DNA from: JAHIJO01 sp964486075
GTDB lineage: Bacteria > Verrucomicrobiota > Kiritimatiellia > JAAZAB01
Reading direction: 5' to 3'
Length of the DNA stretch: 64,000 nucleotides
NCBI GenBank assembly: GCA_964486075.1
Contig: CAZALU010000001.1
Coordinates: 39,036-103,035, forward strand
Shown here one piece after another: positions 59,101 to 64,000 of the stretch. Numbering within the stretch: position 1 is the stretch's first letter; each line of letters starts with the position of its first letter. The translations under genes were made by a program, and so were the position numbers. Below the pieces are notes generated by a model. It worked only from the letters and a program-made list of their open reading frames with translations. It had not been told where the DNA came from and made no database searches.

Positions 59101-60319
59101 TGGCTTGCGGGTTGGCAAAAGCATCAAAGACCTCTTTTCTCTTGGCCTCATCGCATAGGTTTTCTGTGCCGGCTTTTGTGAGATATGACATGGCATTGCC
59201 GATAAAATATTGGACTTCATTTTGGGACTGACTCCAAGCTTCAGCGAGTATATCCAATTGACTGTTCCATTTCTCCTGGGTGATGCCATTTTCCGGAGTT
59301 TTCCATTGTCCCTTGGCCACGTTTATTCCCTGGTCTTTAAGTATCTTGTTAACGCTTTGACAAGCCGTGATGAATGATTGCACCTTGGCGGGGATGACGT
59401 AGTGATTCATGATTGATATGTTGGGGAGAGCGATAAAATCTAAAATAGCGGATAAAATGGCAAGCTCATGGGCGCTATGCTCGTTGACAAGTTTATCGAG
59501 GGCGGCCGGCACGGTGTCAGCGAACTCATCCGTCAGGTATCCCTGTGCCCGGGCATCCTTTAGCGCCGTCTTGATGGCCGCACTATTGGCCTTCCATTTA
59601 TCAGCCAGGCCACGAATAGCCTCTTTGATTTGAGCCTCGTCCGGTGTGTTGGCATCCGGTTCCGGGACGAGCTTGGAATCCGGCTTGCCGATCCATTGGG
59701 TCGCCACGGCTTTCAGACGGTCGAGCGTAAGAATATTATCGTTCCGGGTAGAAATCTGGCATTTGAACCGGGAGGATGCCGGATACATATTTTTCCGCCA
59801 CCAGTCCTCGCACAATTCGGTGACCACAGCGCCGGCGCCCGGGACCAACTCGGCGTCAAACGGATGGCCGCACTCGAACGCAAAGCGCTTTAACACCCGG
59901 CTGCAAAACCCATGGATCGTGAAGATGGACGCCTCATCAAAATCGAGCAAGGCCCAGCGGAGCCGGTTCCGCCGCTCTTTTTGCTGATCACTCCCCGGAG
60001 GAAGCGCTTGGAGTGGTAGCTCCAAAATCTTGCGCACCTGTTTGTCATTTTCGCTCATTTCCTTGCCGGGTGCCGGAGCCTTCAGGCAATGCTGAGCTGT
60101 CTGGAGCACGCCGCGCAGGCGGTCGCGGAGTTCCTTGGTGGCGGCCTCGGTAAAAGTGACGACGAGGATCTGCTGGACCGTCAACCCTTGTTCAACCACC
60201 AGCCGGAGGTAGAGGGTCTGGATGCTGTAGGTCTTGCCCGTCCCGGCGCTTGCTTCAATCAAGCATTTCCGGCAAAGGTTGAAACCGGGTTTAAAAACAT
60301 GATCATTCAGCGCCGTCAT
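56174..60319 (-). CDS. recB: exodeoxyribonuclease V subunit beta (RecB)
   Basis: 1381-residue helicase-nuclease. Seen: Walker A IEASAGTGKTYSIQTLYLRLV near residue 22, VTFTEAATKELRDRL, FTIHGFCSRVLKRFAFECG, LIDEFQDTDPVQFEIF, VGDPKQAIYSFRGGDIYAY, IMTIFHSKGLQFPIVFVP, and the C-terminal nuclease motif MTGSIDLVCEHGG with IDWKSNR. It unwinds 3'-5' and cuts DNA. The recC stop overlaps its start; ATG 60319 is chosen, with ATG 60322 next to it. The long open frame to 60430 only shadows recC. Together with RecC and RecD it repairs double-strand breaks and degrades linear foreign DNA. Confidence 0.95.
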   Translation of the reverse strand: MTALNDHVFKPGFNLCRKCLIEASAGTGKTYSIQTLYLRLVVEQGLTVQQILVVTFTEAATKELRDRLRGVLQTAQHCLKAPAPGKEMSENDKQVRKILELPLQALPPGSDQQKERRNRLRWALLDFDEASIFTIHGFCSRVLKRFAFECGHPFDAELVPGAGAVVTELCEDWWRKNMYPASSRFKCQISTRNDNILTLDRLKAVATQWIGKPDSKLVPEPDANTPDEAQIKEAIRGLADKWKANSAAIKTALKDARAQGYLTDEFADTVPAALDKLVNEHSAHELAILSAILDFIALPNISIMNHYVIPAKVQSFITACQSVNKILKDQGINVAKGQWKTPENGITQEKWNSQLDILAEAWSQSQNEVQYFIGNAMSYLTKAGTENLCDEAKRKEVFDAFANPQAKAKTIKSALNAFSKIKKRDKLEWEIPPETSEFVATANALLEAMKVWLTSELVKAVQAVSTGYVAHKRDRTTLTYDDLLVNVRATLRDPGRRDRFLAGLRREYKAALIDEFQDTDPVQFEIFKTVFMNSPTALPVFLVGDPKQAIYSFRGGDIYAYYAASNENEIPSDNVFALDTNYRSEDRLIAGVNQIFKDPPLGSGAECTFLNEKIKYAENLKAQGKNKDECLLIDGCPDEAPFKVWFYPCDEKRQPPGQLSPFARHIYADTAEEIVQILNDDKTTIGTKRIQPSDITILVLTHAEASMTARELAQRNVPAVRQSTGKVFESAEARDMALVLAAIQEPRNPRRIRSALATDLFACTDAEIACLANGEHITGAQVGTSSSGTDASDQDRHKPTSMEDWITFFQEIHDLWRKHSFIAALNRLIGHTGMRAHLVGLDFGERRLTNLLQLVELTHHAVVAQRLSMENTLTWVARQLDQATREDNNEYEMRLETDDDAVKIMTIFHSKGLQFPIVFVPTMWRRQPWKNPRSNVLEYHTDVTGGTSAAIQPLLMDLTAAKEGESKWEQERREEDIRLFYVAATRSINRTYIMWGGAGEKSPLAHILGTDEKIEERIRARMAPGESLAVTVKIRTDPVTTTKYRPALPIGMSISCQTESCHCKKEPAVDKTHGHSSFSAIAPGHGGGAGNAMERYDFDAVDVPKIEPALGDIAQDITLLNFPAGAKTGECWHRILETIDFKASDEEIRRVVKEQLGLFRLDKGKTEKIVQQKRNIVEKMVKDLLPLELCDDHGKALLKLSNISLSDRCSEMEFDFSLPPWTPEEEQKDGRRTKLITEVLKKHWTGNPEKLGFLAKLERWDRQIPRGFMTGSIDLVCEHGGKYYIIDWKSNRRTGRIEDFKLDDLRKEIAENTYFLQYLIYTVAVHNYLRGCKKDYEYEKHFGGVFYLFLRGLDAEGHGIYYDRPTCDMISDLSNVLGDFS

Positions 60320-63300
60320 CATCCTCCTCATCGTCTTGCTTATCTTCGCTCCCTGCCATTGCTTGCAAGAAGCGCGGATCGTAAACATCTGTTGCAGTTT
60401 TATCGAAATCCTTACAAGCCATCGGTCCATCCTCTCCGAATGCCCGGCACAGGTAAGGATCGGCGTCTTCGCCCCGATGATATTGGCCTGATCGCCACAC
60501 TTTTATTGCGGACAGCCGAGCCGATTCTCTATTCTGGCTTGTTTGCATCTCCACGGCAAAGGCCCTTGAAACCGCAGGCGCGAAAGGCAGGATCAGCCCC
60601 TGTCCTTTCCGGAACAGGTGAACTAACCGTTTAAGCAATGGCTCCACCGTATCGCGAGGCAGAGGCTTGTAGACCACGGCATTGGGCATTTCTTTGCTCG
60701 CGCCCATAACCCATGTCTCATGCTGTTCGTCAGCGCAACAAAGAAGTAAGTGCGCGATCCAGGCATTCAGGTAATCCTTGGCTTTTATTTCCGTGTAACG
60801 ATGATAGATAAGCGGAGTCTGCTGGCGTATTTCGAGTGATACCAGATGGAATGTGCCGCTGAGCTGAACGCCCTCTCCGATCGGAAGACAAACCGTTTTG
60901 GCCTGTTTCTGGGCCATCTGCGCCAAAAGGATGTCCTTCATTTTTATGCTGCCACTGCAGTGCACCGGCCGGCCAAGGTAGCTTTGAATAACTCGCCACT
61001 CGCGGGCCGCATACTGACGCCCCGGCTCGCCCAGCGGGGCGACACCCCGCGCCTTGAGAAGTTTGAAGACGTTATCCTGCTCCAAACTCTCCAACTGGGA
61101 TTCTATAATTATGCTGTGCAGTTTGTATTTTTCCAAAGAGTTGGGCGCGAACAACTCGGTGTCCGGGATGGCCCCGGAGTCATCATCAAACCTGACCTGG
61201 AGAACATTCTGGTAGTAGTGCCGGGCGGGATTAACGAAGAAACGCTGGATTTGCGCGAGCGGGATCGTTATCGCGCTTTCGTCAGCCGATGTTTCCTGTT
61301 TGCCAGCATGCTTCCCATCTGCCGGAGGCGTCTGCTCCTCTGCCTGCCCTTTGACCAGGTTTTCCGCCGCCGCGCAATTCGAGCGGGAATAGGAAAACAG
61401 TCCGTCCTTGGCGCTAAAGTAGGCGGGGTGGAAAGCCTGCAGGCGGTGCAAAGTCTCGCAGTAAAGCAGGTCCTGGCCGTCCCTGGACTTCGGCGCCCGG
61501 GGAAGCTCCAATGCCGTTGCTAGGTATTCGCGCAATTCGGTGACCACGGTGGAGGGCGGCATCTTTTCGTTGGCCTGGTCTGTCCGCCCGATGTAGCTGA
61601 TGTAGAGCTGCTCCCGCGCGCACATCAAGGCTTCGAGAAACGCATGGCGATCATCCAGCCGGCGTGACCGGTCCGCCCAGCGCCGCTTGCGGGCCATGAG
61701 ATCAAAGCTGGGACGCTGGTCGCTGCGTGGAAACGCGCCATCGTTCATACCCAGCAGACAGATGATCCGGCGTGGCGCGCTCCGCATGGAGCGCAAGGCG
61801 GAGAACACAACCGCATTCTGCGCCGTGTCATCCCCGGACACGGCATCCGATAGGTGTTGCCGCAGGTATGTGGCCACCACGTCAAGGGAAATGGAACTTG
61901 TCATGCCGGCAACTTTGGCTGTCCCGGCGAAATCCGTCACAGCCCGCCGGAGGGCGGCGATTTCCCGATAGGTCTGATTCGTGCTGATGAAAAACCGGTC
62001 AATAGTTGACCCCAGCCGTTTTGCCCAGTCATCTGGCGGGACGGGATTGGTAAATTCCACCGCAACGTTACTGAGTGCATCAAAGAAGTTCAGCAACTTC
62101 CCCATGTCGCCGGCCGTACTGCCTTCGACAGCGTCATACACGGCGACTGTCCCAAGTTCCCCAACCGACAGAATGTCGCCCGGCGGCGCGGTCTTTTCAG
62201 CCCGTCCCACGGCATAGCCAAGCAACATCCGATCCAGCCCGCTACGCCAAGTGGTGGTTACCTCCTGGGCATCCGGCCCCGCAAAACGGCGCAAGTGTGC
62301 TTTGTCAATTCCCCAGCGGATCCCGCTTTCGCGGACCCAGGCACGAAGGTTGGAAGCATCCGTTGCTTCCAGTCCGAACGCCTGGCGAACGGGTTCCACC
62401 TCGAACAGGTCCATCACTTCAGAGGCCTTGTAGCGGCCAGCCGGCAGTTCCAGCAGTAGCAGAAAGGCGGAGGCCACCATGTTCGTGGCCAGCGGGCTGC
62501 GGTCTGTCACAACATACGGGATGGTTCGGCCCGCATTTCGATCAGGTGTCGAAAAGGTCGCGGCGATGTAAGGCGCATAGACATCCATATCGCTTACCAG
62601 AACCTGGATATTACGGGGCTGGAGTTCCGGATCATCCGCGAACCACTTAAGTATATGATCGTGCAGTACCTGCACCTCGCGCCACGGACTGTGGCAGATA
62701 TGAATCTGAACGGACGGGTCATCTTTTATGACGTTCGGCTTAAGAATATCCCGCGTCCGCGTCGCATCCGACTCACCCGGCAAACTATCTTCCAGCATAC
62801 GCCGGTCACGGATATCTTTCTGAACCACGTGGAGCACGGAATCATCATCTCTTTCATCAAAGATCTCTGTTGTTTGGCCACCGGTCCGGTCGAGGAGTTC
62901 GGCCAGGTAGGCTTGGCAGCCCTTGCCCAGCGAACTCAACAGCGGGTTGCCGGTCTCCAGGTAGTCATGGGTCTCATCGAACCCCTGTAATACAGATTGC
63001 TGTGCCCGGGATTGTTTTCGTTTATCGCGCTCTTTTTCCGTCATGTCTTCATCCCATTGCTCCTTACAAGGATTGAAAACATAAAAACGCACGTCAACCA
63101 GATTGGATAACTGCTGGAAGAAATGGATATATGGCGGAGGCATGGTGGCGATCCCAAACACGGTCACGCGTTTGTAGGCCTCCTTAATCTTGCAGTCCTT
63201 CAGCTTTGCGTCAATGTCACAAAACTGCTGGAGATATGAAGTCTCTTTTATTTGTTCACCAGCCAGTTTTCGCCAGAGCGCCGCCTGCCATATCTCTTCC

Positions 63301-63821
63301 TCAGGTTTGTCAGGTTGGGACTTCTGCCACTGCATGAGCAGATCGGGGCGATACACCTGGTAGTCATCGAAAAGTTTGGCCAACCTGGCAGCAAGATCGA
63401 AACGTCTGCGTTGAGCTAAAGCGTCTGCCTGGTGTCCGCCCTGAAGATAGTCGGCCAGGGGGGTGATGAGCTCAGTCAGGGATTCATCGTGGAGAAGCTT
63501 AAAAAGCCGCCAGCGCAGGCAGTCTTTTGAATAGGGGTGTTGACTGGCATTCCGCAGCATGTCGTGCTCGTGAGACATCCGGAACAGCCAGTCGTTGATA
63601 AACACGTAGAGATATTGCACATCCCAGTTGGCCAGGACCCGCTGACCCCCCTTGCCCCTGCGGCCATACAGAAATTGGTGCTTCAGCCAGCCTTCGATGG
63701 TCGGGCTGTTTACCACGAGGCACTCCTTCTGGAGTGGTTGATCAAGTGGATTAGCTTGCAGATGATCAAATAGTTCATCGGCCAATCGCTCCAGGCTGTC
63801 GCTCCAAATTACATTAAACAT
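60303..63821 (-). CDS. recC: exodeoxyribonuclease V subunit gamma (RecC)
   Basis: 1172-residue RecC, which holds the Chi-reading channel. Seen: NVIWSDSLERLADELFDHL, VVNSPTIEGWLKHQF near residue 44, VFGIATMPPPYIHFFQQLS, DPSVQIHICHSPWREVQVLHDHIL, NIQVLVSDMDVYAPYIAATF, AFGLEATDASNLRAWVRESGI, a late IICLLGMNDGAFPRSDQRPSFDLM and YISYIGRTDQ. The C-terminus ends in an acidic DDEEDDDGAE. ATG 63821 follows GGTGGA at a proper distance; an extension to 63836 is less likely. It is first in the recC-recB-recD operon. Confidence 0.95.
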   Translation of the reverse strand: MFNVIWSDSLERLADELFDHLQANPLDQPLQKECLVVNSPTIEGWLKHQFLYGRRGKGGQRVLANWDVQYLYVFINDWLFRMSHEHDMLRNASQHPYSKDCLRWRLFKLLHDESLTELITPLADYLQGGHQADALAQRRRFDLAARLAKLFDDYQVYRPDLLMQWQKSQPDKPEEEIWQAALWRKLAGEQIKETSYLQQFCDIDAKLKDCKIKEAYKRVTVFGIATMPPPYIHFFQQLSNLVDVRFYVFNPCKEQWDEDMTEKERDKRKQSRAQQSVLQGFDETHDYLETGNPLLSSLGKGCQAYLAELLDRTGGQTTEIFDERDDDSVLHVVQKDIRDRRMLEDSLPGESDATRTRDILKPNVIKDDPSVQIHICHSPWREVQVLHDHILKWFADDPELQPRNIQVLVSDMDVYAPYIAATFSTPDRNAGRTIPYVVTDRSPLATNMVASAFLLLLELPAGRYKASEVMDLFEVEPVRQAFGLEATDASNLRAWVRESGIRWGIDKAHLRRFAGPDAQEVTTTWRSGLDRMLLGYAVGRAEKTAPPGDILSVGELGTVAVYDAVEGSTAGDMGKLLNFFDALSNVAVEFTNPVPPDDWAKRLGSTIDRFFISTNQTYREIAALRRAVTDFAGTAKVAGMTSSISLDVVATYLRQHLSDAVSGDDTAQNAVVFSALRSMRSAPRRIICLLGMNDGAFPRSDQRPSFDLMARKRRWADRSRRLDDRHAFLEALMCAREQLYISYIGRTDQANEKMPPSTVVTELREYLATALELPRAPKSRDGQDLLYCETLHRLQAFHPAYFSAKDGLFSYSRSNCAAAENLVKGQAEEQTPPADGKHAGKQETSADESAITIPLAQIQRFFVNPARHYYQNVLQVRFDDDSGAIPDTELFAPNSLEKYKLHSIIIESQLESLEQDNVFKLLKARGVAPLGEPGRQYAAREWRVIQSYLGRPVHCSGSIKMKDILLAQMAQKQAKTVCLPIGEGVQLSGTFHLVSLEIRQQTPLIYHRYTEIKAKDYLNAWIAHLLLCCADEQHETWVMGASKEMPNAVVYKPLPRDTVEPLLKRLVHLFRKGQGLILPFAPAVSRAFAVEMQTSQNRESARLSAIKVWRSGQYHRGEDADPYLCRAFGEDGPMACKDFDKTATDVYDPRFLQAMAGSEDKQDDEEDDDGAE

Positions 63822-63939
63822 GGTGATTCCACCCAATATGCAGCAATTCTAATTAGAGCTTACTCGGAAAGAATGTTTTTAACTACGAAACACGCGAAAT
63901 GTGCGAAAAAAGAGAAAATATATTCAAAAAAATGTTATA

Positions 63940-64000
63940 ACGTGATTAACCCCGTTTGGCCGCGTTTTACGCGGCCATCAACACGTGACCGCGTTGGCAC
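63940..64000 (-). repeat. five-hairpin dispersed element, copy 3 (partial, inverted)
   Basis: On the minus strand this matches the middle of the element at 14273: GTGCCAACGCGGTCACGTG, GGCCGCGTAAAACGCGGCC and AACGGGGTTAATCACGTT. It lacks the last three stem-loops, and the first part lies beyond the window. It sits upstream of recC. Confidence 0.75.

Noticed and set aside
1..64000. Prophage or integrated plasmid
   Set aside because: No integrase, capsid, terminase, replication or conjugation genes were seen; the only mobile-type protein is the RAYT-like transposase.

Overview
The window reads as a chromosomal segment of an anaerobic, outer-membrane-bearing bacterium, most likely from the Kiritimatiellota/Lentisphaerota/Verrucomicrobiota side of the PVC superphylum. 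This is an inference from three things. There is a large-PVC-style prepilin (LIELLVVIAIIALLAG followed by an H-rich C-terminal motif). The outer membrane and lipid A theme is shown by LpxI, a TonB receptor and a heptose-type nucleotidyltransferase. The metabolism looks anaerobic: PPi-linked PPDK and a membrane pyrophosphatase, a hybrid-cluster protein and a flavodiiron protein. The window is GC-rich and unusually full of intergenic inverted repeats. A run of exactly 100 N marks an assembly gap inside a tandem array.

Layout. 1-0.5 kb: the 5' part of a sugar-nucleotide epimerase. 0.6-5.8 kb: a minus-strand metal-uptake operon (TonB receptor, ECF S component, methyltransferase, EcfT, EcfA) next to nikR. 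A putative NikR operator precedes the receptor, so the operon is most simply a nickel importer. 6.0-9.4 kb: DsrE-like protein, flavodiiron protein and Hcp, an oxygen/NO defence operon. 9.4-11.3 kb: lpxI and a Gfo/Idh/MocA oxidoreductase. 11.3-14.2 kb: a membrane zinc peptidase, then nadK and tlyA. 14.9-20.6 kb: TerC-family protein, membrane pyrophosphatase, a PhnP-like hydrolase and a RfaE2-like adenylyltransferase with a degenerate second copy of its own domain. 20.8-28.8 kb: apt, tcdA, tatD, a TIM-barrel isomerase, queG, aroK and the prepilin peptidase. 29.1-31.9 kb: transporters and a YdjM-like protein.

32.4-39.8 kb: a PHP-like protein, a B12-binding radical SAM enzyme and a BtuDCF-type cobalamin/iron-chelate importer. 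The binding protein and the permease are separated by a RAYT-like transposase and its 57-bp tandem repeat array. 40-43.8 kb: prepilin and PPDK with a clear terminator. 44-47.8 kb: a poorly characterised cluster made of a TPR protein, two zinc-ribbon proteins, a formylglycine-enzyme-like lipoprotein and a secreted beta-rich protein. 47.8-53.5 kb: a CCA-adding enzyme, then nucleoside salvage (cdd, punA, deoA) interrupted by a nucleotidyltransferase toxin-antitoxin-like pair. 53.75 kb: tRNA-Gln(CUG). 54.1-63.8 kb: the recC-recB-recD operon.

The most distinctive material is non-coding. A 240-bp element with five hairpins and terminal inverted repeats occurs twice complete and once partially, and its stems show compensatory changes. 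Two perfect palindromes of about 50 bp have no spacer. A family built on CCCCTCC-TGGAGGGG hairpins has one copy inserted in frame inside queG. Several other hairpin families fill the gaps between genes. Two biological systems deserve a closer look: the NikR-linked ECF importer whose S component is not of the CbiM/NikM type, and the zinc-ribbon/FGE-like cluster at 44-47.8 kb.
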